A stretch of DNA of 5,956 nucleotides, from contig CALEZJ010000141.1 of assembly GCA_937927885.1 (NCBI GenBank), forward strand, positions 1 to 5,956. The letters are read 5' to 3'. Source of the stretch: an uncultured Paracoccaceae bacterium (GTDB taxonomy: Bacteria; Pseudomonadota; Alphaproteobacteria; Rhodobacterales; Rhodobacteraceae). How positions within the stretch are numbered: the first letter of the stretch is position 1; every line of letters begins with the position of its first letter. The notes beneath the pieces are model-generated. The model searched no databases. It saw only the letters and a list, made by a program, of their open reading frames with translations, and was not told where the DNA came from. Positions 1 to 5,842 of the stretch are shown here, one piece after another. The position numbers and the translations under genes are program-made.

Positions 1-37
1 ACGCACCGCGTTTCCCCGCCCGCCGCTCGCAGCGCAG

Positions 38-62
38 GCCGAGTGCCTTTGGGGCACCCGGC
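38..62. repeat. Interrupted inverted repeat (hairpin)
   Basis: GCCG (38-41) and GTGCC (43-47) pair with GGCAC (53-57) and CGGC (59-62) around a five-base loop, with one A/C mismatch. No T-tract follows on either strand, so this is not a convincing intrinsic terminator. It may be a structured RNA end belonging to a gene outside the window, or chance in GC-rich DNA. Confidence 0.3.
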
Positions 63-260
63 GTGCGGGGACACCCATAGCGCGTGGCCTCGGCCAAGGA
101 CGCGTTGCACGGATCAATTTCCCGATTTGCGGGCGCAAGAGGGACGGGCAGTGGTCTTGTCAGCCCTCTACCCGCGGCGCGGCCCCCTTGGCATGCCCCG
201 CCGCAGCGGCATTCCCGCCTGCGGGACTTCTTGCCAAAACCTTAACGCGGCAGGCCAATG

Positions 261-274
261 CATTGAATTCAATG
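261..274. repeat. 14-bp perfect palindrome, AT-rich
   Basis: CATTGAATTCAATG reads the same on both strands. It lies in the most AT-rich patch of the intergenic region, and its centre is 27 bp from that of the next palindrome. It could be a protein-binding site. No function can be assigned from the sequence. Confidence 0.45.
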
Positions 275-280
275 GATTTT

Positions 281-304
281 CAAAATGTCCCACGCGTGGG
301 ACAT
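281..304 (-). terminator. Candidate intrinsic terminator of the exporter gene (20-bp palindrome)
   Basis: ATGTCCCACGCGTGGGACAT at 285-304 is a perfect 20-bp palindrome. Read on the minus strand it starts 19 nt after the exporter stop codon, can fold as an 8-bp stem with a CGCG loop, and is followed by TTTG (the last stem T plus these makes TTTTG), a short U-tract. Position, stem and polarity fit a Rho-independent terminator for the leftward gene. The U-tract is weak, and perfect symmetry would equally suit an operator for a dimeric regulator. There is no U-tract on the plus strand. Confidence 0.5.
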
Positions 305-323
305 CTGCCAGCCGCCCCCCGCC

Positions 324-1310
324 TCACCCCAGGGGCGCCCATACCAAGACCGCCAGGAACAACCCGGCCAGGATCGCGCTTTCGGTGGCCAGCAGGCCGA
401 TCGCGGCGGGGCCGACCCGCAGCACCTGCGGCAGCGAGGTCTTCATCCCCACCGCCGCCACCGCCGCCAGCAGGAACCAGCGCGAGGCCGCCGCCGCCGC
501 CTCGACCACCGGCGCCGGCACGAGCCCCGCCGAGTTCAGCGCCGCCAGCACCAGAAATCCCACCACGAAGACGGGCATCAACGGCGGGCGCGGCCCCTCG
601 CTGCCCGCGCGCCGCAAGACCAGCGCCGCCACCAGCACGACAGGCGCCAGCAGCGCCACGCGCAGGAGCTTCACCAGCGTCGCCACCTCGCCGGTGCCCT
701 CGGAGACCGAAAAGCCCGCCCCGACAACCTGCGCCACGTCATGGATCGTGCCGCCCAGGAACAACCCTGCCAGCCGCTCGTCAAACCCCAGCCGCGTCGC
801 CACGATCGGATAGGCGATCATCGCCAGCGTCGACAGCAGCGTGACCCCGACCACGGCAAAGGCGATGTCGCGCTCGCTCTTCGGGCCGCGCGGCAGCAGC
901 GCCCCCAGCGCCAGCGCCGCCGAGGCGCCGCAGATCGCCACCGCACCGCCGGTCAGGAAACCAAAGCTGCGGTCCGCCCGAAACAGCGGCGCCAGAACCA
1001 GCCCGGCGCCGATCGTCACCGCGACACCCAGCATGGTCAGCCCGATGGCGGGCAGGCCCAGTTGGGTGACCAGATCGGTGGTGATGCGCAGCCCCAGCAG
1101 CGCAACCCCCAGCCGCAGGAGTCCGCGCGCCGCCCAGTCCAGCCCGGGCAGCATGCGCGCCTCTTCGGACAGGAAATTCAACGCCAGACCGATCAGCAGC
1201 GCCATCAGCATCGCCGGGGCACCGTAATGCTCGGACAGGAACTGCGCCGCCATCGCGACCAGCACCGCCAGCGACAGGCCGGGAAGGCGCGAACGCCAGT
1301 GCTGGATCAC
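324..1310 (-). CDS. yeiH: YeiH/UPF0324 family putative sulfate exporter
   Basis: This encodes a 328-residue inner-membrane protein of the YeiH family (UPF0324, PF03601, TC 2.A.98), whose members are annotated as putative sulfate exporters. The transport activity is a family-level assignment, not proven for most members. The protein is almost wholly hydrophobic segments, roughly ten. Family signatures are visible: GGAVAICGASAALAL at about 121-135, GGTIHDVAQVVGAG at 186-199, and VGMKTSL at 287-293 near the C-terminus. Length is normal for the family. Translation starts at a GTG codon; AGGGGA at 1316-1321 lies five bases upstream of it and decides the start. The gene begins 26 nt behind tRNA-Gly, so it may be read from the tRNA promoter. 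No taurine, sulfonate or sulfite genes are seen nearby, so the physiological substrate cannot be inferred from context. Confidence 0.9.
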   Translation of the reverse strand: MIQHWRSRLPGLSLAVLVAMAAQFLSEHYGAPAMLMALLIGLALNFLSEEARMLPGLDWAARGLLRLGVALLGLRITTDLVTQLGLPAIGLTMLGVAVTIGAGLVLAPLFRADRSFGFLTGGAVAICGASAALALGALLPRGPKSERDIAFAVVGVTLLSTLAMIAYPIVATRLGFDERLAGLFLGGTIHDVAQVVGAGFSVSEGTGEVATLVKLLRVALLAPVVLVAALVLRRAGSEGPRPPLMPVFVVGFLVLAALNSAGLVPAPVVEAAAAASRWFLLAAVAAVGMKTSLPQVLRVGPAAIGLLATESAILAGLFLAVLVWAPLG

Positions 1311-1336
1311 GGGTGTCCCCTGCGCAACATCGGGAG

Positions 1337-1410
1337 TGGAGCGGGTAGCGGGAATCGAACCCGCGCGTTCAGCTTGGGAAGCTGACAGGCTACCATTACA
1401 TCATACCCGC
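1337..1410 (-). tRNA. tRNA-Gly (anticodon CCC)
   Basis: The transcript is 74 nt including an encoded CCA (minus strand of 1337-1339) and discriminator U. The acceptor stem GCGGGTA pairs perfectly with TACCCGC. The anticodon stem TCAGC/GCTGA encloses the loop TTCCCAA, giving anticodon CCC, which reads the glycine codon GGG. The T arm GCGGG-TTCGATT-CCCGC is canonical, and the D loop contains AATGGTA. The D stem is weak: ATGT against GCCT has a T/C mismatch and a T-G pair. A GGG-reading tRNA suits a GC-rich genome. Downstream, the exporter start codon follows after 26 nt with no obvious terminator between. Confidence 0.96.
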
Positions 1411-1421
1411 CTCAGGGTCGC

Positions 1422-1451
1422 GGTCTAGCCGCGCGGCGGGGGGGACGTCAA
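1422..1451 (-). promoter_or_regulatory. Candidate promoter of tRNA-Gly
   Basis: On the minus strand TTGACG (1451-1446) is followed after 18 bp by TAGACC (1427-1422). The -10 box ends 11 bp before the mature tRNA 5' end, which is the expected distance for a stable-RNA promoter. The -35 box matches the alphaproteobacterial TTGAC preference; the -10 box is less good. The boxes lie in the gap between the tRNA and the divergent small gene. Confidence 0.5.
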
Positions 1452-1463
1452 GGGGGGGACGCG

Positions 1464-1742
1464 ATGGGCGGTGCAGAACTGGATGCGATCTACGAGATCG
1501 AGATGGACTTGCCGGGCGAGACATTGATTTACCGCGAGCCGACGCGCGGGCGGCATAGCTCGGTGATCTGCACCTTTGGCGGCCGCCCGATCCTGTCGCC
1601 GCGCACGCTGGGCGATTGGTGGTATCCGGCCGAGCGACGCCGCGAGGCGATGGACGACGGCACGCGGGCGGCCCTGATCGCACGCATCGCCGCACATGCG
1701 CGCGGTCGTCTGGGGCTGTCCGGGCTCGAGATCGAGGAATGA
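1464..1742 (+). CDS. Small conserved-looking protein of unknown function
   Basis: This is a 92-residue protein I do not recognise. It appears to be a real gene: codon third positions are strongly G/C, the composition is balanced rather than Arg/Pro-rich, and a G-rich run (1452-1458) sits five bases before the ATG as a ribosome-binding site. It has no signal peptide, no membrane segment and no Cys pair. Visible features are an acidic N-terminal part (ELDAIYEIEMDLPGE, residues 4-18), a central SVICTFGGRPILSPRTLGDWWYP stretch and a helical Ala/Arg-rich C-terminal third ending in GLEIEE. It is probably a soluble cytoplasmic protein. It is transcribed divergently from tRNA-Gly, with about 53 bp between them, and is followed by a convergent gap. 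Similar orphan small proteins are common in Rhodobacteraceae, but no function can be given. Confidence 0.75.
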   Translation: MGGAELDAIYEIEMDLPGETLIYREPTRGRHSSVICTFGGRPILSPRTLGDWWYPAERRREAMDDGTRAALIARIAAHARGRLGLSGLEIEE

Positions 1743-1896
1743 CCCGGCGCTCGGCGGAGGGGACGCCGCGGAGTTGGGGGGGCTTTCTGTCCCGCGATGT
1801 CGGCCTGCGAGTTGAAACGCCGGTGCCTTTCTTGCGGCACTGTCGGGTGTGATCTGTCGGGCACGTCCCGCTGTGGAAAGACGGTCCGGGGCCGTC

Positions 1897-1911
1897 GGCC
1901 GGGTTCCGGCC
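1897..1911. repeat. Perfect GC hairpin in a convergent intergenic gap
   Basis: GGCCGG, loop GTT, CCGGCC lies between the 92-residue gene (ending at 1742) and the unknown membrane protein gene (stop codon at 1943-1945), which converge. The position suits a shared terminator, but neither strand has a U-tract after the stem. The remaining 200 bp of the gap show nothing gene-like; a second weak inverted repeat, GTGCC/GGCAC, is at 1823-1840. Confidence 0.3.
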
Positions 1912-1942
1912 TGATCGCAGGCTGCCCGGGTTGCCCGCCGCC

Positions 1943-2587
1943 TCAGATCTCGACCCGCCAGCGCAGGGCGAGGCCCGGCGGCCGGCCGTGCCTGCCGTCC
2001 GGGGCGCACCAGTCGCTCCAATCCTCGCTGGCGGCGGGATTGGCGCGCAGGGGCAGGGAAAAGCCTTGCGCCTCGCCGTCGCCGGTCTTGACCACCAGAA
2101 CCCTCCGGCCGCTCCGGTGATAGAGCTCGACCACCCCCGGCGTGATGCGCGCGCCCGATTCGATCCGGGAACGGTCCGGCCAGAAGGTTGCGAACATGCT
2201 CCCCTGTGGACAGGTCAGGTCTGCCGAGGTCGGCCCCATGTCTACCGGGGTGCGCACCTCCAGGTGCAGGCGCGGGGCGGCGCGGTTGCGCCCCAGCGGG
2301 CTGCGCAGCCGCAGCGCGACCAGCGCCGCGCCACGCAGCGCCCCCAGCGCCAGAAGGGTGCCCAGCACGCCGACAAGGCTGGGCGGCCCCGCAACGCGAA
2401 CCACCAGCCACAGCGCCAGCCCCATTCCGGTCAGCGCCCCGAACGGCGCCACCAGCAAGGCCGCCATCGTCGCGCGCTTGCCTTCAAACTCGCTGACGCC
2501 AAGCGCGCGGAGCAGCACCAGGCCAAAGGCCAGCCCCAAGGCGGCGCCCAGACCAAGACCGGCAAGGGCTGCGAGCACCGCGATCAT
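1943..2587 (-). CDS. Membrane protein of unknown function downstream of ssb
   Basis: This 214-residue protein has no function I can recognise. Three hydrophobic segments occupy the first half (about residues 2-30, 40-67 and 69-93), each rich in Gly, Ala and Leu. A basic stretch [10 protein letters not shown] (92-101) follows. The C-terminal half (about 105-214) is soluble-looking and probably beta-rich, with [29 protein letters not shown] and a Trp-rich [10 protein letters not shown] segment (189-198) with one of its two Cys residues (126 and 193). With an odd number of segments, the two ends probably lie on opposite sides of the membrane. The ATG lies 33 nt after the canonical ssb stop, with a GGGGG run about ten bases upstream, so it is probably cotranscribed with ssb. 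Third-position G/C bias supports a real gene. Confidence 0.75.
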   Translation of the reverse strand: MIAVLAALAGLGLGAALGLAFGLVLLRALGVSEFEGKRATMAALLVAPFGALTGMGLALWLVVRVAGPPSLVGVLGTLLALGALRGAALVALRLRSPLGRNRAAPRLHLEVRTPVDMGPTSADLTCPQGSMFATFWPDRSRIESGARITPGVVELYHRSGRRVLVVKTGDGEAQGFSLPLRANPAASEDWSDWCAPDGRHGRPPGLALRWRVEI

Positions 2588-2620
2588 CCCGTGCCCCCGG
2601 TGCGGCCCCGCGCGACCATG

Positions 2621-3138
2621 TCAGAACGGGATTTCGTCGTCCATGTCCGAGCCGCCATAGCCGCCCGATGCACCGCCCCGCCGCCCATGCCGCCACCCAT
2701 GCCGCTGCGCCCGCCGCCGGATGGGGCGTCACCGCCATAGCCGCCGCCCATCGGGTCGTCCTGGCCCGGCCCGCCCGCGGAATCGCCGCGACCGCCGAGA
2801 AGCGTCAATTCACCGCGAAACTGGCGCAGCACGACTTCGGTCGAATAGCGGTCAGCGCCCGACTGGTCCTGCCATTTGCGGGTTTCCAGCGCGCCTTCGA
2901 CATAGACCGTGCTGCCCTTGCGCAGATATTGCTCGGCAATCTTTGCGAGGTTTTCGTTGTAGATCGCCACAGTGTGCCATTCGGTGCGCTCCTTGCGTTC
3001 GCCCGACGTGCGGTCGCGCCAGGTTTCCGAGGTCGCGATCCGCAGGTTCACCACCTTGCCGCCGTTCTGAAAGCTGCGCACCTCGGGGTCGCGCCCCAGA
3101 TTCCCGATCAGAATGACCTTGTTGACCGAACCTGCCAT
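2621..3138 (-). CDS. ssb: Single-stranded DNA-binding protein SSB, with an apparent 1-nt frameshift in the tail
   Basis: SSB coats single-stranded DNA as a tetramer during replication, recombination and repair, and recruits partner proteins through its acidic C-terminal tip. The OB-fold spans about residues 1-113, beginning [20 protein letters not shown] and including [33 protein letters not shown] sequence. A Gly-rich linker follows (about 116-154). ATG at 3138 is preferred over an in-frame ATG 36 bases upstream, because the family starts with MAGSVNK and AGGGGG (3143-3148) precedes it. As written, the frame leaves the family sequence after GMGGGMGGG and reads 30 unrelated residues to a stop at 2584-2586. 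One neighbouring frame instead encodes [18 protein letters not shown] and stops at 2621-2623, which is the standard SSB ending. One extra base near the C4 run at 2676-2679 would give a normal 172-residue protein. This is a sequencing indel or a true mutation. Confidence 0.93.
2676..2679 (-). other. ssb: Probable site of the ssb frameshift
   Basis: On the minus strand the sequence GGCGGCGGGGCGGTGCATCG joins two frames that each encode SSB-like sequence on one side only. The four-base G run is the simplest place for a missing base, since GGG-GGC-GGT-GCA would restore the tail ending in DMDDEIPF. The exact position cannot be fixed, because several placements within the Gly-codon repeat give the same protein. 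No canonical -1 slippery heptamer is present. Confidence 0.7.
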
Positions 3139-3282
3139 GATGCCCCCTGCTGTCGAATCCCTGAACCGCAGCACTACACCACAGCAACAAGGTTGGGAAA
3201 TGGTTACCGCGCGGGGTGGCTGGATGAAAGAACCGACACCTGGGGCGCGGGCGGACGGGCGCCGAGGGCGATGACCCCACCC

Positions 3283-3311
3283 TTGGCGCCGGCGTCCTTT
3301 TGCGTTATGCT
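3283..3311 (+). promoter_or_regulatory. Candidate sigma-70 type promoter of the transglycosylase gene
   Basis: TTGGCG (3283-3288), a 17-bp spacer and TATGCT (3306-3311) form a good promoter match. Transcription would begin near 3318, giving a leader of about 20 nt before the ATG at 3339. This argues against using the in-frame ATG at 3306, which lies inside the -10 box. The rest of the 200-bp divergent region (3139-3282) must hold the ssb promoter, but I see no clear pair of boxes for it. Confidence 0.5.
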
Positions 3312-3338
3312 GCGCGCGTTGGAAACCGGGGGCGGGGA

Positions 3339-3908
3339 ATGTCGAAACGGGTTCTGGTCACGCTGGTGGCCTGCGCGGCCTTAGGCTCGGCCCCGGCGTT
3401 TGCCAGCGGCCTGCGGCTGGGGGCTGGAGGGACCAGCCGGGCGGACACCTTTCGCAGCCAGACCCGCGTGATGGACACCCGTCTGGCGCGGCAGTACGCC
3501 GCCCCGGAAACCGTGCCGACCGCGGCCTATTCCGGCAGTTACCGGGGGGATTTCCTGCCGGTGGCGCGGGCGGCCGCGCAACGCCACGGTATTCCCGAAG
3601 ACCTTTTCCTGCGCCTCGTGCATCAGGAAAGCCGCTGGAACCCTGCTGCGGTTTCGCCCGCCGGGGCGCGCGGGCTTGCGCAGTTGATGCCGGATACCGC
3701 CTCGCTTCTGGGCGTCAATCCGGACGATCCGCACCAGAACCTCGATGGCGGGGCGCGGTATCTGCGGATGATGTATGATCGGTTCGGCTCGTGGCGCCTT
3801 GCGCTGGCCGCCTACAATGCCGGGCCGGGTGCCGTGGAACAGCACGGCGGTGTGCCACCCTACGCCGAAACCACCAATTATGTGCGCATCATTCTGGGGT
3901 CTGGCTGA
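3339..3908 (+). CDS. Secreted SLT-domain lytic murein transglycosylase
   Basis: This 189-residue protein cleaves the glycan strands of peptidoglycan between MurNAc and GlcNAc, forming 1,6-anhydroMurNAc, in the periplasm. Residues 1-22 are a signal peptide (basic start MSKR, hydrophobic core, APAFA before the likely cut). No lipobox Cys is seen at the cleavage site. A low-complexity linker runs to about 70, and the SLT (transglycosylase family 1, PF01464) domain fills about 72-186. Its motifs are complete: [12 protein letters not shown] with catalytic Glu97, GLAQLMPDT (112-120), AYNAGPGAV (158-166) and YAETTNYV (175-182). The protein ends directly after the domain, with no LysM or other cell-wall anchor, so it is a minimal enzyme. 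The start at 3339 is chosen because it gives the clean signal peptide and follows the promoter candidate. It diverges from ssb and converges with the AraC-type gene, 63 nt away. Confidence 0.92.
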   Translation: MSKRVLVTLVACAALGSAPAFASGLRLGAGGTSRADTFRSQTRVMDTRLARQYAAPETVPTAAYSGSYRGDFLPVARAAAQRHGIPEDLFLRLVHQESRWNPAAVSPAGARGLAQLMPDTASLLGVNPDDPHQNLDGGARYLRMMYDRFGSWRLALAAYNAGPGAVEQHGGVPPYAETTNYVRIILGSG

Positions 3909-3971
3909 ACTACGCCCGGTTCCGGGGGCTCGCGCCGCCCTGGTGCTGACACGCTCAACCCCCGCCTGTCG

Positions 3972-4805
3972 TCAGTCGCGGGGCACCACGGGTGCCACGG
4001 GCTTCTTGCGAAAGGCCGAAGGGGTCATGCCGGCGTTCTTCTGGAAGGCGCGGGTGAAATAGCCGGGCGAGTTGAAGCCCAGAAGTTCGGCCACGTCCTT
4101 GATCGGCATGCGCGTTTCGCTGAGGAGCCGACGGGCCTCGAACAGCAGCCGGTCCTCGAGCAACTGGTGCGCGCCCTTGCCGCTGGCGGCGCGGCAGGAT
4201 CGGGTCAGGTGGGTCGGGGTCACACCCAGCGCCTCGGCGTAATCTGCCACCGCCCGGTTCGAGCGGAAGTCGCGTTCGAGAAGCGCGACATAGCGGGCCG
4301 CCAGCCGTTGTGGCGCGCCGGGTTTCGAGGCGGGGGATTCAAAGGCCTTCTCGCGTTCCAGTTGGCGGTCGATCCACACGCCCAGCAGGCCCAGATGGTG
4401 CTGGGCGGCACGCTGCGAGCCTGCGCGGCCGCTTTCCAGTTCACGCTGGATCGATTCGAGGATCCCGACCAGTTCCTTTTGCGAAATCGGGTCGCGCGGC
4501 CGCAGGAATTGCGCATTGCCCGGCAGATCAAGCCCGTGGTTTCGCCCGAAGAACACCGCAGAGCCCTGCACGCGCGGCGCCACCTCGAAGCCGTGCATCA
4601 CGCCGGGCGGGATGAAGACCGCATTGTTGGGGCCATAGCCGCGGGTCGAGCCGGCCACAGTGATGCGGCCCTGACCCTGGGTAAACCACAAGAGCACGGG
4701 TTCGCGCAGGGCGCGCATGGCTTCGACGCGCCAGCGACCGCCGGCGGCCAGACGCGAGATCGGCGTCAGCCGAAGGGACGAGGGGCTGTCGGGTATGAGG
4801 GTCAT
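3972..4805 (-). CDS. AraC-family transcriptional regulator with N-terminal cupin
   Basis: This is a 277-residue cytoplasmic transcription regulator. The N-terminal part (about 20-100) is an AraC-type cupin ligand pocket, with LLWFTQGQGRITVAG and GPNNAVFIPPGVMHGFEV (58-75) as its strand motifs. A helical linker (about 107-160) is probably used in dimerisation. The C-terminal HTH_18/AraC DNA-binding domain covers about 170-267: a first helix-turn-helix VADYAEALGVTPTHLTRSCRA, then IKDVAELLGFNSPGYFTRAF (235-254) and the typical ending GMTPSAFRK. The layout resembles regulators of aromatic or carbon catabolism genes, but the ligand cannot be read from the sequence. ATG at 4805 is the likely start, although its ribosome-binding site is weak. 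The frame is open far upstream through miaA, but that extension has no AraC-like sequence. No obvious target operon is adjacent, and repeats in its upstream region may be self-binding sites. Confidence 0.9.
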   Translation of the reverse strand: MTLIPDSPSSLRLTPISRLAAGGRWRVEAMRALREPVLLWFTQGQGRITVAGSTRGYGPNNAVFIPPGVMHGFEVAPRVQGSAVFFGRNHGLDLPGNAQFLRPRDPISQKELVGILESIQRELESGRAGSQRAAQHHLGLLGVWIDRQLEREKAFESPASKPGAPQRLAARYVALLERDFRSNRAVADYAEALGVTPTHLTRSCRAASGKGAHQLLEDRLLFEARRLLSETRMPIKDVAELLGFNSPGYFTRAFQKNAGMTPSAFRKKPVAPVVPRD

Positions 4806-4812
4806 TTGCAGT

Positions 4813-4854
4813 CCGTGGCAGCGGCTGAGGGTCACCCTAGGGAGCGAGCCACGG
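4813..4854. repeat. Inverted repeat spanning the AraC gene upstream region
   Basis: CCGTGGC (4813-4819) and GCCACGG (4848-4854) are perfect 7-bp inverted copies separated by 28 bp. Between them sit AGGGTCACCCT (4828-4838, symmetric around one base) and CCCTAGGG (4835-4842, palindromic). The cluster overlaps the candidate promoter and leader. It could be an operator or an RNA hairpin in the leader; symmetry this short also occurs by chance in GC-rich DNA. Confidence 0.4.
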
Positions 4855-4863
4855 CAATCCCAA
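4834..4863 (-). promoter_or_regulatory. Weak candidate promoter of the AraC-type gene
   Basis: On the minus strand TTGGGA (4863-4858) and TAGGGT (4839-4834) are separated by 18 bp. A start near 4827 would give a leader of about 22 nt before the ATG. Both boxes are imperfect. The -10 box overlaps the symmetric sequence AGGGTCACCCT (4828-4838), and the boxes lie inside the CCGTGGC/GCCACGG inverted repeat, so a bound regulator could block it. Confidence 0.3.
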
Positions 4864-4892
4864 GGGAAAATGCACGAAGGCGTGATCCGGGC

Positions 4893-4930
4893 GTGACTCT
4901 GACCGCGGGCGTTGCAGAAAGGTGACTCTG
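4893..4930. repeat. 9-bp direct repeat GTGACTCTG, period 29 bp
   Basis: GTGACTCTG occurs at 4893-4901 and 4922-4930 on the plus strand (CAGAGTCAC on the strand of the AraC gene). A related sequence, GGTGACCCTCAG, lies in opposite orientation at about 4825-4836. AraC-family proteins usually bind paired direct repeats upstream of the -35 box, and these two copies lie about 70 and 100 bp before the inferred start, so autoregulation is possible. The second copy is only seven bases from the miaA stop codon. Confidence 0.4.
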
Positions 4931-4936
4931 GTCGCC

Positions 4937-5842
4937 TCAGGGCAGCGGGTGCGCGCGCCAGCCCTGCATGCGGGCGCGGAACCAGCTGCGCTGGCGCTTT
5001 GCGTATTGGCGCGTGGCCAATGTTGCGGCCTCGATGGCCTCGGACAACGATATCTGGCCCCGAAGATGGGCGATCAGGTCGGGCGCACCGATGGCGCGGG
5101 TCCAGAGCGGGGCAGTGGGCGCGCCGCTGTCCAAGGGCCAGTGGGGCAGGGCGGCGCGCACCTCGTCCAGCGCGCCCTGGTCGAGCATCTGCGCGAATCG
5201 CCGGTTGATTCGCTCCGCCAGCCAGTCGGGGCGCGGGGTCAGGACCCAGGCCTCGGCCCGCGCCAGCGGCAAGAGCGGCGCGGGCGTGTCGGCCTGCCAG
5301 TCGGCAAGGCCCCGTCCGGTCGCCCTGAGCACCTCCCAGGCGCGCTGCACGCGGGCGGGGTTCTGCCGGTCCAGACGCGCCGCCGTCGCCGCATCGAGGC
5401 CCGAGAGCAGCGCGGCAATCCCCCCGTCGCGCAGGCGCGCATCGGCCTCGGCGCGGATGGCGGGCGGGGTCGGGGGGATGTCGGCCAGGCCTTCGGTCAG
5501 GGCGGTGAAATAAAGCCCCGTGCCCCCCACGATGACCGGGTTCATGGGCAGGTAGGCCGCCACCTCGCGCAGCCAGTGGCCAACGGAATACTCGGCCCCG
5601 CGCGGGACGTGACCGTAAAGCGCGTGCGGCGCCAGGGATTCGTCTGCGGCATCGGGGCGGGCGGTCAGGATGCGCCAGCTGTCGTGAACCTGCAGCGCGT
5701 CGGCGTTCACCACCACGCGCCCCTGCGCCCGCGCCACGGCCAGCGCGAGCGCGGACTTGCCGCTGGCGGTCGGACCCGCGATCAGGAGCGGTCGGCCCGG
5801 ATCGGGCAGGGCGAGGTCGGAAGGGGGCAGGTCGCTGGGCAT
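4937..5842 (-). CDS. miaA: tRNA dimethylallyltransferase MiaA
   Basis: MiaA transfers the dimethylallyl group from DMAPP to N6 of adenosine 37 in tRNAs that read codons starting with U, the first step to ms2i6A. It acts in the cytoplasm. The 301-residue length is normal for the family. The P-loop GPTASGKS is at 23-30. NADALQV (46-52, with the conserved Asp48) is followed by ILTARP (58-63), matching the D-S-A-L...GTAKP region of the family. VGGTGLY is at 105-111. The [13 protein letters not shown] segment (164-176) and the tRNA-contact motif [12 protein letters not shown] (278-289) complete the signature. ATG at 5842 places the P-loop at the usual distance from the N-terminus. Its upstream ribosome-binding site is weak. 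The gene is followed after 131 bp by the AraC-type gene on the same strand; the gap and its repeats suggest separate transcription. Confidence 0.96.
   Translation of the reverse strand: MPSDLPPSDLALPDPGRPLLIAGPTASGKSALALAVARAQGRVVVNADALQVHDSWRILTARPDAADESLAPHALYGHVPRGAEYSVGHWLREVAAYLPMNPVIVGGTGLYFTALTEGLADIPPTPPAIRAEADARLRDGGIAALLSGLDAATAARLDRQNPARVQRAWEVLRATGRGLADWQADTPAPLLPLARAEAWVLTPRPDWLAERINRRFAQMLDQGALDEVRAALPHWPLDSGAPTAPLWTRAIGAPDLIAHLRGQISLSEAIEAATLATRQYAKRQRSWFRARMQGWRAHPLP

Larger units (their letters stand above)
1..323. other. Intergenic region without a recognisable gene
   Basis: No reading frame here has a recognisable protein. The frames open on the plus strand simply run on into the antisense of the exporter gene and give Pro/Arg/Ala-rich nonsense typical of GC-rich DNA. 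The stretch contains an interrupted hairpin at 38-62 (GCCG and GTGCC arms), a short hairpin at 213-226 (TCCCG, loop CCTG, CGGGA), an AT-richer patch at about 257-286 and two perfect palindromes listed separately. It is probably the 3' side of the exporter gene plus upstream DNA of a gene lying off the left edge. I cannot name that gene. Confidence 0.6.

Noticed and set aside
285..1385. A 366-codon plus-strand frame opposite the exporter gene
   Set aside because: The translation is dominated by Gln, Arg and His, it runs antisense to a clear YeiH protein and into the tRNA, and it has no family features. It is a shadow.
1931..2740. Plus-strand open frame opposite the membrane protein and the ssb tail
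   Set aside because: It has antisense composition with no start signal or domain; the minus-strand genes explain this region.
2660..2740. Programmed -1 frameshifting in ssb
   Set aside because: No X-XXY-YYZ slippery heptamer is present at the junction. Slipping back from the GGG codon would require pairing on CGG. No programmed frameshift in ssb is known to me. An indel is simpler, so this is kept only as an alternative.
3139..3180. SOS (LexA) box upstream of ssb
   Set aside because: The alphaproteobacterial pattern GTTC-N7-GTTC (or GAAC-N7-GAAC) is not present. Only a lone GTTC and a nearby ATTC are seen.
3306..3338. Upstream in-frame ATG (near 3306) as the transglycosylase start
   Set aside because: It lies in the likely -10 box and would place charged residues before the signal peptide. 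The start at 3339 gives a standard signal sequence.
3909..3971. CCCGGTTCCGGG as a terminator between the transglycosylase and AraC genes
   Set aside because: The stem is only four to five pairs with a very small loop and no U-tract on either strand.
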